Below, piece after piece: positions 1 to 6,698 of a stretch of DNA of 64,000 bases. Position numbers and translations under genes: made by a program. Below the pieces are notes generated by a model. That model saw only the letters and a list, made by a program, of their open reading frames with translations, made no database searches and was not told the DNA's origin. Source of the DNA: an uncultured Methanobrevibacter sp. (lineage in GTDB: Archaea > Methanobacteriota > Methanobacteria > Methanobacteriales > Methanobacteriaceae); contig NZ_OMWA01000007.1 of assembly GCF_900314615.1 (NCBI RefSeq), forward strand, positions 1 through 64,000. Direction: 5' to 3'. Positions within the stretch are counted from its first letter, which is position 1; the number at the start of each line of letters is the position of its first letter.

Positions 1-320
1 CCAACAAGGTCGCTGTCTCTGACGATATACTCGGTACCGCCGTATTCGCTTGGACGTTCGACAATCTGATAATGTTCATGTTCACTATATTCTAATTTTC
101 CAGTTTCTTTGTTTTCATCTATTAATTGTAAATCTGTTGCAACGCACATTGCATCAATAACAGATTCAGCAACAATGTCTTCGTCAGGACAATCCTCATG
201 ATTATATGGTTTTCTTGGACTCCACCAGCAAGGATTTATATTATCTAATATTTTGGTGTTTCTGTCGAAGCATTCAAGGTAGTCTATTAGTTCTCCAACT
301 GTTTCAATTTTATCTTCCAT
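1..320 (-). CDS. Hypothetical element protein, C-terminus beyond left edge
   Basis: An open frame begins with ATG at 318-320 behind a good AAGGAGG site and stays open to base 1, so at least 106 residues are encoded and the end is missing. The product is acidic and soluble, with a Trp/Cys patch (NPCWWSPRKPYNHEDCPDED) near residues 30-50. I do not recognise the family. It continues the minus-strand operon of the left element, two bases after the preceding stop. Confidence 0.7.
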   Translation of the reverse strand, partial: MEDKIETVGELIDYLECFDRNTKILDNINPCWWSPRKPYNHEDCPDEDIVAESVIDAMCVATDLQLIDENKETGKLEYSEHEHYQIVERPSEYGGTEYIVRDSDLV

Positions 321-322
321 TA

Positions 323-901
323 TTATACCTCCTTGGATATACGGCAATCTTTTTTACTGAATCTATAATGAACATGACGGAACATAGAAGTTCCTATCCA
401 GTCATTTTTTAATGTTGGCATGTAATAGCCAAATTTATCGCAGAATTCCATTATTAATTTTGGTGGGATTGGATGTTCATATCTGCCTCTGACTTTTACA
501 ACATCTTGATCCACATCAAATTCTATCATATCTGCATGACCATTGAAGAATTCTTTTATTTTTTCCTCATATCTTTTGACATCTTTTTCATATCTTTCTT
601 TAGCAGCATACAATTGATAGTGCCAGTTTTGATATTTGGTTGTTTCTTCATTGGCTTCTAATACTCTGAATTCTCTTAATAATGTTGCAATATCTTTACC
701 GAACATTTCCGCCATTATCTCTTTATCAAAAGCATCAGGTATTTTCAAGATAGTTACGCGAACATAAGCATGCATTAATTGATTACTTATTTCAACTGCG
801 TAATAGTCATCTGGTTCACCATCATTTGCTAGTCTTCCGAGATACATGCTATATAGGAATGCTATGAATGATTTGTCATCTGTTACTTCACTTAATTTCA
901 T
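323..901 (-). CDS. Hypothetical element protein, 192 aa
   Basis: Starts at ATG 901 with GGAGG seven bases upstream, overlapping the previous gene by the 4-base ATGA junction typical of this operon. The N-terminal half looks helical. A charged stretch around residues 95-120 (repeated K/E/Y) could form a coiled coil, and a short basic tail ends the protein. No catalytic motif or membrane segment is visible. Function unknown; probably co-translated with its neighbours. Confidence 0.75.
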   Translation of the reverse strand: MKLSEVTDDKSFIAFLYSMYLGRLANDGEPDDYYAVEISNQLMHAYVRVTILKIPDAFDKEIMAEMFGKDIATLLREFRVLEANEETTKYQNWHYQLYAAKERYEKDVKRYEEKIKEFFNGHADMIEFDVDQDVVKVRGRYEHPIPPKLIMEFCDKFGYYMPTLKNDWIGTSMFRHVHYRFSKKDCRISKEV

Positions 902-1080
902 TTAGATTCCTCCAATGGAATTGCAATTAAGGTTTTTTTAAAACCATTTTCTTTTAAGTGTTTAAATGCTTCTGATGGTTCTTTTATGCTTTGAGCGAAA
1001 TCATCGAACATTACTCTTGTAAGGTAGGAACAAACACGTCCCATTATTTCTTCCACTTCTTTATCATCTTCTTTAAACAT
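898..1080 (-). CDS. Small acidic hypothetical protein, 60 aa
   Basis: A 60-residue protein starting MFKEDDKEVEE behind a GGAGATT site, stop overlapping the next start by four bases. Its coupling on both sides supports a real gene. It is predicted to be helical and soluble, with no recognisable domain. Confidence 0.65.
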   Translation of the reverse strand: MFKEDDKEVEEIMGRVCSYLTRVMFDDFAQSIKEPSEAFKHLKENGFKKTLIAIPLEESK

Positions 1081-1083
1081 ATG

Positions 1084-1344
1084 CTAATCTCCCCATTCTT
1101 GAAGTTCTTCTCCTTTATAATGGATTTCAAGTTCCGGATAAGCTTTTTTCAACTCTCTTAAATGTATAAGAGTCAGCATCTCGGCTTCATACTTATAAGA
1201 TTTACTTAGATTAGTTAATTTCCATCCATAGAAATTGTCTATGATAAATTCACGAACAGTCATTAAACCTAAAAATATTACAACACTTGCTCCGATTATG
1301 CAGACTAATGCACCTATCCACATTAATACTTCAGAAATCATCAT
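1084..1344 (-). CDS. Small single-span membrane protein, 86 aa
   Basis: I place the start at ATG 1344, the first of two consecutive ATGs, because GAGGTTGAGG lies directly before it and the overlap with the upstream gene is then only 14 bases. A longer frame reaching 1386 lacks such a site. Residues 1-30 form one long hydrophobic span (VLMWIGALVCIIGASVVIFL) followed by a soluble, charged tail, suggesting N-terminal membrane anchoring. Family not recognised. Confidence 0.65.
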   Translation of the reverse strand: MMISEVLMWIGALVCIIGASVVIFLGLMTVREFIIDNFYGWKLTNLSKSYKYEAEMLTLIHLRELKKAYPELEIHYKGEELQEWGD

Positions 1345-1582
1345 CCTCAACCTCGTCTGTTTCAGGAATTTCATCATTGTATTCAATCTTATTCAAGATT
1401 CTGACTTTCATATCATCTTCCACTAATTCCATTCCAAATGGTACAACCATAATATTTTCGAATTCTTTGCTGATTGCTTCTCCAAGTTGTTTGCTTATGT
1501 CCTCAATATCTTTGAAGATGTCTTTACCATCATTGCTTGGTAGTCTTAAGACTACTCCGCAAAGTACATCATAATAACTCAT
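1331..1582 (-). CDS. Hypothetical acidic protein, 83 aa
   Basis: Starts MSYYDVLCGVVLRLP and ends in an acidic tail (EDDDF). The last codons overlap the start of the next gene. It is soluble and mixed alpha/beta by eye, with no motif I can name. Its place in an unbroken overlapping operon is the main support. Confidence 0.65.
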   Translation of the reverse strand: MSYYDVLCGVVLRLPSNDGKDIFKDIEDISKQLGEAISKEFENIMVVPFGMELVEDDMKVRILNKIEYNDEIPETDEVEDDDF

Positions 1583-1585
1583 TCT

Positions 1586-1912
1586 CTAATCCTCCGGTAT
1601 TGCAAATGGATAGTCTTTATGTCTTAACTCGAATTCTACAGATTTTGTTCCTGCGAAATAATTCTCAAGTGTACGTTTGTGCATTACTTGAAGATTGAAA
1701 TCTTCACAGGCTTTATTAACAATATCCATATTCACTTTAGTTTCATGGAATCTGATGTAAACCATCTTTTTATCTTTAAAATACAGGCCAATTGTGAATT
1801 GCCCCATGTTTTCGTGTTCTTCTTCCCATTCGTCTAATTTATCACTAAAACTTGTCCATGCGTTAGTGTACGCTCTTTTTGCTTTGCCTATTTCTATTAA
1901 ATAATCAGTCAT
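1586..1912 (-). CDS. Hypothetical protein, possible paralogue of the 4722-5057 gene
   Basis: A GTG at 1921 overlaps the previous stop by four bases, but the ATG at 1912 has a GGTGA site seven bases upstream and is preferred (108 aa). The N-terminus (YL-E--KAK, then an EW--EHE segment at residues 25-35) resembles YLEAKSDLL and DWFREHEG of the protein at 4722-5057. The two may be diverged copies. No enzymatic motif is seen. Confidence 0.65.
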   Translation of the reverse strand: MTDYLIEIGKAKRAYTNAWTSFSDKLDEWEEEHENMGQFTIGLYFKDKKMVYIRFHETKVNMDIVNKACEDFNLQVMHKRTLENYFAGTKSVEFELRHKDYPFAIPED

Positions 1913-1917
1913 AATTT

Positions 1918-2097
1918 TCACCGCTTCTTCTCTTTAAAAATGCTTCCAATTGGAGCATAACATTCAACATATGCAGGTAGACAATCTTCCACAAATTCAC
2001 CCCAATTAGTGCATTCCATTTCTTCAGGGTAATACCAGTCACAATCTTTATGTTGTTTATCTGGTAAACAATGAAGATCATCTGCATCTATTTTCAT
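1918..2097 (-). CDS. Small Cys-containing hypothetical protein, 59 aa
   Basis: A 59-codon gene starting MKIDADDLHCLPDKQHKDCD, overlapping the thymidylate-synthase-like gene by ATGA and the following gene by its TGA. Five cysteines (C10, C19, C29, C39, C46) and a WYYPEEMECTNWGEFVEDCL patch give it a compact, possibly metal-binding look. The two-sided translational coupling is why I call it. Function unknown. Confidence 0.6.
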   Translation of the reverse strand: MKIDADDLHCLPDKQHKDCDWYYPEEMECTNWGEFVEDCLPAYVECYAPIGSIFKEKKR

Positions 2098-2828
2098 AAT
2101 CCCACAACTTTTTTAGCTTGCTCCAAATCTCCTTTGTAAATATGCAACGAACTTGAATTATAGGAAATCCCTTTAAAAGATAATAAAGGATACTCATCTC
2201 TTAATACATCAACTAATTTTAAACCTAAATAATTCAAAAATAGCATGTTACTTGGGAATGCTCCGTAACAATCGTTTGATCTGAAAAAACAATGAATGAT
2301 TAATTCATTGTTTCTGATTGTTGCTTGAATAATTTGGAGACAAGGAATATCATTCATATCACAATCTCTTGTTGCTGAATAAATATTTGCTACTGCACGA
2401 TTACTTCCAGAACTTCCACAGAATCTTTGACTTAATCTGTTTATCATTAATTCAAATTGATTTACCATAAAATCAGAATCTCTATCTGTCATGTTGAAGA
2501 TACGATTTGGGTAAGTGTAAGTGAATTTATCTTCACCTGTTTCAAAATTTTTATTAGCTCTTATGCTAACATCATCAATTGAAGTTACATAATCATATAA
2601 TGCAATGTCTTTCACAGGATACCCATCTATATTGAATACTCCTTGTTTTAACATGTCAAGGAACATTTCTGTTGTAATATTTTGTGCTCCGAATTGATTT
2701 AATACGTTAGGAATAAAACAATGATTGATTAATGATTCTTTGAGTATATCTCCATCATCTTTTTCATGTGTTTCCCCATTTTCTAAAATATCTTTTAGGA
2801 ATGTTTTCCAGATAGTTTCAAGACTCAT
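2094..2828 (-). CDS. Thymidylate synthase family protein (ThyA-like)
   Basis: The start at ATG 2828 has GAGGTTGGA upstream and a 4-base overlap with the preceding gene, giving 244 aa, close to archaeal ThyA lengths. Seen in sequence: the catalytic cysteine in IPCLQ (C163); 20 residues later the phosphate-binding RSND (R183-D186); an asparagine exactly 11 after the Arg (N194), the spacing of E. coli C146-R166-N177; and an H-I-Y pair (H229, Y231). In this family an Asn at that position accompanies dUMP as substrate, whereas dCMP hydroxymethylases carry Asp. So it probably methylates or hydroxymethylates dUMP for the element's DNA synthesis. Which of the two reactions cannot be told from sequence alone. 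Confidence 0.82.
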   Translation of the reverse strand: MSLETIWKTFLKDILENGETHEKDDGDILKESLINHCFIPNVLNQFGAQNITTEMFLDMLKQGVFNIDGYPVKDIALYDYVTSIDDVSIRANKNFETGEDKFTYTYPNRIFNMTDRDSDFMVNQFELMINRLSQRFCGSSGSNRAVANIYSATRDCDMNDIPCLQIIQATIRNNELIIHCFFRSNDCYGAFPSNMLFLNYLGLKLVDVLRDEYPLLSFKGISYNSSSLHIYKGDLEQAKKVVGL

Positions 2829-3010
2829 CTTCCAACCTCTTTTAATGTTAATGTTCGACCACCTATTAAACCGAGAATTAAAAACATTAGCCACATGGCC
2901 ATTGCTGTGAAACCATTATTAGTAATGTTCCAATCAATGGAATAGGATAATATTGTTGTAATTACCCAGAATATGAATATTCCAAGGTATAGTTTGTCAT
3001 AATCATTCAT
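2825..3010 (-). CDS. Small two-span membrane protein, 61 aa
   Basis: Two hydrophobic segments (about residues 7-23 and 34-50) separated by a short polar loop make this a hairpin membrane protein. Four-base overlaps with both neighbours place it firmly in the operon. No family recognised; small membrane proteins of this kind are common in archaeal virus early regions. Confidence 0.65.
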   Translation of the reverse strand: MNDYDKLYLGIFIFWVITTILSYSIDWNITNNGFTAMAMWLMFLILGLIGGRTLTLKEVGR

Positions 3011-3366
3011 GATTTCACCTCACAAAATCTATGTTCATTTTTACCAGGTATTCTTTTAACACCTACTTTTTCACATATATTGTTCACTTGGTTTTGTTTC
3101 CAACCAGTACGGATTAATTCATCACGGACTAATTGTGCATCTTTTAATGTGGAGTATATTCCATAATAATAAGTTGACCTGTGTCTTTTCTTTTTAATGT
3201 AATAGTTTGCTCCTCTTTTTTCAATGTATTTCCATTTAGGGTCGCATCTTATTTCATCAGGATATTCCTTATCAAATAAAGTTTTGAGATTAGTTTCATG
3301 CTTTATTAAGCATTCCTCTAATCCCATACCATTTCTTAAATCTTCAGTTATTCCTAATGGAATCAT
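3007..3366 (-). CDS. AP2/arm-type DNA-binding-like protein, 119 aa
   Basis: ATG 3366 (MIPLGITED) is chosen because GAGGGAG precedes it and it overlaps the upstream stop by four bases. Residues 50-90 read as three beta strands and a helix: YIEKRGANYYIKKK, then YYYGIYSTLKDAQLVRDEL. This spacing (a Y-I-x-K strand, an aromatic-G-x-Y/F turn, then an A-x2-x-R-D helix) is that of AP2/integrase arm-type DNA-binding domains. It recurs twice in the protein at 4172-4585 and, more weakly, at 12245-12574. DNA binding is inferred from the fold pattern; the target is unknown. Confidence 0.65.
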   Translation of the reverse strand: MIPLGITEDLRNGMGLEECLIKHETNLKTLFDKEYPDEIRCDPKWKYIEKRGANYYIKKKRHRSTYYYGIYSTLKDAQLVRDELIRTGWKQNQVNNICEKVGVKRIPGKNEHRFCEVKS

Positions 3367-3848
3367 GGCTCCCTCTCCCAATCACTACAATACTCATCTT
3401 GATTTGTTTCTTGCTGATGATGGTTACACCAAGTAATGCTGGAACCATCAGACTTCACTTGTGGAGATATATAGTCACATGATCCGCAGCAAGGAACTTC
3501 TGCTCTTTTAGCTTCTAATTCAATGCGATATTTTGTGACATGGATTTCATGATAATAACAATCCTTATGTTTATCACAGAATTCCCATGCCAATTCTTCA
3601 TTGGTTACAAAGGCCACATGCTCATCTCGGTGGTCTAATTTGCGTTCGATTTCAAATACAACAGAGTGTTTAATGTTATATAATCGTCTGTTTAATTCAC
3701 GAATTTTCTTATTTTTATCATTCAAAATTCTACTTAAGTCATTAGCCACCGCTTCTGCAGGACAGTAATATGTCCTGTCATGTTCTTCATCTACGATGAT
3801 GTAGTGGTGGTTGTTTTCCAGTTCTGCATAGTATTCTCCAGTACTCAT
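3363..3848 (-). CDS. Hypothetical protein with C-terminal Cys/His cluster, 161 aa
   Basis: The middle is charged and helical (residues 35-65). The C-terminus holds PCCGSCDY, WCNHH and a final YCSDWE, a C-x2-C ... C-x-H ... C-x-x-W arrangement likely to bind zinc. The same closing style is seen in the 41-aa protein at 5062-5187. Coupled by ATGA on both sides. Function unknown; a nucleic-acid or protein contact through a zinc knuckle is plausible but inferred. Confidence 0.65.
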   Translation of the reverse strand: MSTGEYYAELENNHHYIIVDEEHDRTYYCPAEAVANDLSRILNDKNKKIRELNRRLYNIKHSVVFEIERKLDHRDEHVAFVTNEELAWEFCDKHKDCYYHEIHVTKYRIELEAKRAEVPCCGSCDYISPQVKSDGSSITWCNHHQQETNQDEYCSDWEREP

Positions 3849-4168
3849 TTCATTTCACCACCTAAATCATTTAATTCAGTTCGGGTTTTTCCTTTAAGTC
3901 CAGGAATCAAACTTATAACCTCTTCACCTAAAGAAGTGATTTGATATAATCTGCCTTTGTGTGCTTCTTCATTAATACAAACCACAAGTTGTTTATCTTT
4001 CAATTCTCTTAAAGTTGTACTAATATGATTTCCACGTACATTGCAATGTTTAGCAATGTATTTTGGAGTCATATTCTCATTATTATGTAAGACAGTTAAT
4101 GCTCGTTCACGATAACTTGATGTGATAACATATGCTGCCAAACCTAATTTTTCCTCTTTGCTTATCAT
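3845..4168 (-). CDS. Winged helix-turn-helix transcriptional regulator, 107 aa
   Basis: Residues 20-85 form a MarR/ArsR-type winged helix: a helix (RERALTVLHN), the turn and recognition helix (TPKYIAKHCNVRGNHISTTLRELKDKQLV), then the wing (CINEEAHKGRLYQITSLGEEVI). GAGG eight bases before ATG supports the start. No sensor domain or metal-site cysteines are visible, so it is probably a simple repressor or activator acting on the element's or host's promoters. Confidence 0.8.
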   Translation of the reverse strand: MISKEEKLGLAAYVITSSYRERALTVLHNNENMTPKYIAKHCNVRGNHISTTLRELKDKQLVVCINEEAHKGRLYQITSLGEEVISLIPGLKGKTRTELNDLGGEMK

Positions 4169-4171
4169 ACT

Positions 4172-4585
4172 TTATGCCTCAATTGGTTGGTCTAACCAAC
4201 AATAATCATATTCATCAAATTCCACAATCCGGTTTATATCCCAGTTGCAAGCAAGACAAATGTCTCGCTCGTGTTCTGCTTCTTTAAAATCTTTAAAGAA
4301 ACCAAAATACTCTCTTTTACCATTTATTATTTTCGCAACAAAATATCCTCCCTTGGCTTTTATGATGTATTGTCTTCCTCTGAAGCTTGGATTCACATTC
4401 CAATGTTTCCCAATATAATAGGCTCTCCATAGTTCAGCTTCTTCTAAACTATGGAAAGTACCCCAATAAGTTAATACTTTATCAATTCTTTTTCGTATCT
4501 CAAAACACCCATTCTTTTTAGGATAAATGTAATTAGGCATTTTTACAAATGTTTGAGTTGATTTTTGATAAATATATCTTACCAT
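4172..4585 (-). CDS. Tandem AP2/arm-type DNA-binding-like protein, 137 aa
   Basis: Two copies of the same unit are readable: residues 15-55 (YIYPKKNGCFEIRKRIDKVL, then YWGTFHSLEEAELWRAYYI) and residues 70-115 (YIIKAKGGYFVAKIINGKRE, then YFGFFKDFKEAEHERDICL). Each has the strand-strand-strand-helix pattern of AP2/arm-type domains. A tandem arrangement usually means binding to direct or inverted half-sites. Its ATG overlaps the stop of the preceding 44-aa gene. Role unknown; regulation or genome organisation are options. Confidence 0.68.
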   Translation of the reverse strand: MVRYIYQKSTQTFVKMPNYIYPKKNGCFEIRKRIDKVLTYWGTFHSLEEAELWRAYYIGKHWNVNPSFRGRQYIIKAKGGYFVAKIINGKREYFGFFKDFKEAEHERDICLACNWDINRIVEFDEYDYCWLDQPIEA

Positions 4586-4713
4586 TCAATCCCCTCGCAT
4601 GTTACTGTAATTATTGGTATTTCAACACCGTCTTCCATGAGCTTTCTACGTGTTGGTCTTGGCAGTTTTTCTGGCATTAAGTCCGCTACATTAACATAAA
4701 CATCAGGATTCAT
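4579..4713 (-). CDS. Small hypothetical protein, 44 aa
   Basis: A 44-codon gene (MNPDVYVNVADLMPEKLPRP...) with GAGGTTGATT before the ATG; its stop overlaps the next start. The frame fills what would otherwise be a 140-base gap in a gap-free operon. Residues 12-30 (LPRPTRRKLMEDG) resemble a basic nucleic-acid-facing stretch. No family known to me. Confidence 0.6.
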   Translation of the reverse strand: MNPDVYVNVADLMPEKLPRPTRRKLMEDGVEIPIITVTCEGIEW

Positions 4714-4721
4714 AATCAACC

Positions 4722-5057
4722 TCACTTTTTTTCTCTGAAGTGGAATTTCCAAACATGTTTCACATTATATTCAATAAGAGCAACTTCTTCACCAGTTATT
4801 GGAGTTAATACTTCCTGATGGGTTATTCTGATACATTTAACTTGGAATGTTTCTTCAAAGTCACGTAAATGTTTTTCAAATGCCATTGTGGTTGTGATTG
4901 TGAAGTGATCCATTGTTAATGTGTCGATTAAGTCAATTGGTTGCATTAACATTAATCCTTCATGCTCTCTGAACCAGTCTTCTACTGCTGTTTTAAATGC
5001 TAAGTCTTTGCTTAGCAAGTCACTTTTCGCTTCTAAATATTCACTATATAAACTCAT
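4722..5057 (-). CDS. Hypothetical protein, possible paralogue of the 1586-1912 gene
   Basis: Start at ATG 5057 (MSLYSEYLEAK), with AGGTGA six bases upstream; a longer frame to 5072 would overlap the previous gene. The protein is 111 aa, with a helical N-terminus and a beta-rich C-terminus. It shares the YL-EAK and W-REHE landmarks with the protein at 1586-1912. No recognised domain. Confidence 0.65.
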   Translation of the reverse strand: MSLYSEYLEAKSDLLSKDLAFKTAVEDWFREHEGLMLMQPIDLIDTLTMDHFTITTTMAFEKHLRDFEETFQVKCIRITHQEVLTPITGEEVALIEYNVKHVWKFHFREKK

Positions 5058-5061
5058 AATT

Positions 5062-5187
5062 TCACCTTTCATTCCACATCCAACAACAGCCTACTTTTTC
5101 TATTAAATCATCTCTCAGTACACATGTATTCTTGTCATAGCAATGTTTACAATTGAGACATGATTTTGAGTCATTATTCTTTTTCAT
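5062..5187 (-). CDS. Cys-rich mini-protein, 41 aa
   Basis: The start is ATG 5187 behind CCAGGTGTT, overlapping the previous stop by 14 bases. The 41 residues contain C10, C13, C16, C22, C34 and C35 (SCLNCKHCYDKNTC ... VGCCWMW). This is a C-x2-C-x2-C-x5-C pattern with a closing C-x-x-W, very likely a zinc-binding knuckle. Proteins of this size and pattern are common in viruses as transcription or anti-defence factors, but no specific role can be assigned. Confidence 0.65.
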   Translation of the reverse strand: MKKNNDSKSCLNCKHCYDKNTCVLRDDLIEKVGCCWMWNER

Positions 5188-5524
5188 TATTAACACCTGG
5201 AGTAATTCTTGAACCAAGGTAAATTCCATTATCCAGTTCAAACCATTCATCAGATTCACTTGCAAGGATGCTTTTAATAAAATTAGGACGGGTATTTCCC
5301 TCATATTTCACTTGAATATATTTTCCTTCAATCTGATTGAATCCTCTGATTTCCAATAATTCCAATAGCATTGGGATTTTAATTGGATTCAATTCAACAG
5401 TACATTCTGATTTAGTGCTTAATTCCAATTCCATTTTAAGTTTAAAATCTTTACCATCTGCTAAATCAGGCTCAAAAAAGCCAAGCAAACAACTGGTTAT
5501 TCTTGCATTGCATATTGTGCTCAT
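5174..5524 (-). CDS. Hypothetical protein, 116 aa
   Basis: A beta-rich soluble protein (strands around KLKMELELS, CTVELN, GKYIQVKYEG). ATGA overlaps the upstream gene, and its stop runs into the start of the Cys-rich mini-protein. The strand order could be a small OB-like or jelly-roll fold but I cannot assign it. Function unknown. Confidence 0.65.
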   Translation of the reverse strand: MSTICNARITSCLLGFFEPDLADGKDFKLKMELELSTKSECTVELNPIKIPMLLELLEIRGFNQIEGKYIQVKYEGNTRPNFIKSILASESDEWFELDNGIYLGSRITPGVNNEKE

Positions 5525-5871
5525 TGTTTCATCTCCAATTGTAATACGTACTTCTCAAAACTAATACGATTATCTAATAACTCTAAATCCTTACGGATAA
5601 GCGCAGTATTCTGTTTAGCTAATTCATAATCATCAGTTAAATCCTTATAGGTTTCATCGATGTGTGCTTGAATCTGCTTTTCAGTTGGAGCTTTAGATAA
5701 CTCATATTCCTCTTTAACATTATTCGGATGTAATTTAACATCATTACTTTTATGCAAGAGTTCTAATTTCAATGATGTTTCACTATTCACCGCATCTTTT
5801 AACTCTTTAATTTTAGCTTCTTTCTCATCTAATAACTTTAAATAATCTCTAAATTTATCTACGTTAGACAT
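5521..5871 (-). CDS. Coiled-coil hypothetical protein, 116 aa
   Basis: Almost entirely helical, with heptad-like Leu/Ile spacing at residues 10-45 and 70-110 (LKLLDEKEAKIKELKDAV; YELAKQNTALIRKDLELL). This suggests a dimeric coiled coil or helical hairpin. Four-base overlap downstream and tight spacing upstream. No catalytic motif; likely a structural or adaptor protein. Confidence 0.65.
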   Translation of the reverse strand: MSNVDKFRDYLKLLDEKEAKIKELKDAVNSETSLKLELLHKSNDVKLHPNNVKEEYELSKAPTEKQIQAHIDETYKDLTDDYELAKQNTALIRKDLELLDNRISFEKYVLQLEMKQ

Positions 5872-5872
5872 C

Positions 5873-6397
5873 TTATATCACTCCACAAAGATGTAAACTA
5901 TTCACAATTGCAATTATGAACATTATAACTGTAACACACATGAAAACAGTTAAAATAGAATCCCCATATTTATAATGGAAAGAATCTTCAAATTTCATTT
6001 CCATTATTTCCAAACAAATTGCAACTTTCTCATATAATGTTTTCTCCTGGTCTTTTGTGATGATCTCACGATATTCATCTGCTGCATCACTACCCAGATA
6101 GACCACTAATTCAGATGGTGCATTTTCCAAGTATTTTTTAGCATCACGTGCAAATACCATGAAACTTTTACAACCAAGACCACCATCCCATCCTAAAGAC
6201 GCAAGAGTATTGGAAAGCTTATCTTGTTCTGGAGATAATAAAATTACACTTTCCTCTTTTTTAGAGGATGGATTGTAACTAATTATCCCATAGATTCCAG
6301 TATTGAATTTAACAAGTTTGAATGCAAGGTTGTCATTCATTTCCTGTAATTCAATTATCTCATACTCATTTGCATCGTATTCAATTTTCATAGTCAT
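5873..6397 (-). CDS. C-terminally membrane-anchored hypothetical protein, 174 aa
   Basis: ATG 6397 (MTMKIEYDANEY) is preferred: GGAG sits nine bases upstream and the overlap with the previous gene is short. Residues 1-140 are soluble alpha/beta. A single hydrophobic helix near the end (ILTVFMCVTVIMFIIAIV) would tail-anchor it with the soluble part in the cytoplasm. Family unknown. Confidence 0.65.
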   Translation of the reverse strand: MTMKIEYDANEYEIIELQEMNDNLAFKLVKFNTGIYGIISYNPSSKKEESVILLSPEQDKLSNTLASLGWDGGLGCKSFMVFARDAKKYLENAPSELVVYLGSDAADEYREIITKDQEKTLYEKVAICLEIMEMKFEDSFHYKYGDSILTVFMCVTVIMFIIAIVNSLHLCGVI

Positions 6398-6698
6398 ATG
6401 GATCAACTCCTTCAACATGATATTTTGGGAAATCTTTCAGTTCAACAAAACCATAATCGTTGATTAACACTTTTTTGATGTCAAGCATTAAGGCCATGCT
6501 AATGCTGTATTCCCAGATGCTTTTAACACCATTAAATGTGTCCATTATCTCATGATTTTTACTAGTATAGTTGATTAGTTTGTTTCTGATAGTGTTGCAG
6601 ATGTTTTCAAATTCTATTTCAGGGTAGTATTTTTCATGAGCAAGTAGTATTCTTTGGTTTTCATGAATGTCTCCTTCCCATAAGCAATATACATGCAT
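6381..6698 (-). CDS. Hypothetical protein, 105 aa
   Basis: Starts MHVYCLWEGD directly after the helicase stop, with GAGGTGG upstream. The mostly helical centre (residues 25-75) is followed by an aromatic, acidic tail. It is co-transcribed with the helicase and may work with it, but no domain is recognisable. Confidence 0.65.
   Translation of the reverse strand: MHVYCLWEGDIHENQRILLAHEKYYPEIEFENICNTIRNKLINYTSKNHEIMDTFNGVKSIWEYSISMALMLDIKKVLINDYGFVELKDFPKYHVEGVDPYDYEN

Noticed and set aside
1905..2087. 60-codon minus-strand frame overlapping the thymidylate-synthase gene region
   Set aside because: It is the shadow of the 59-aa gene at 1918-2097, which has the proper ATG, overlaps and Cys pattern.
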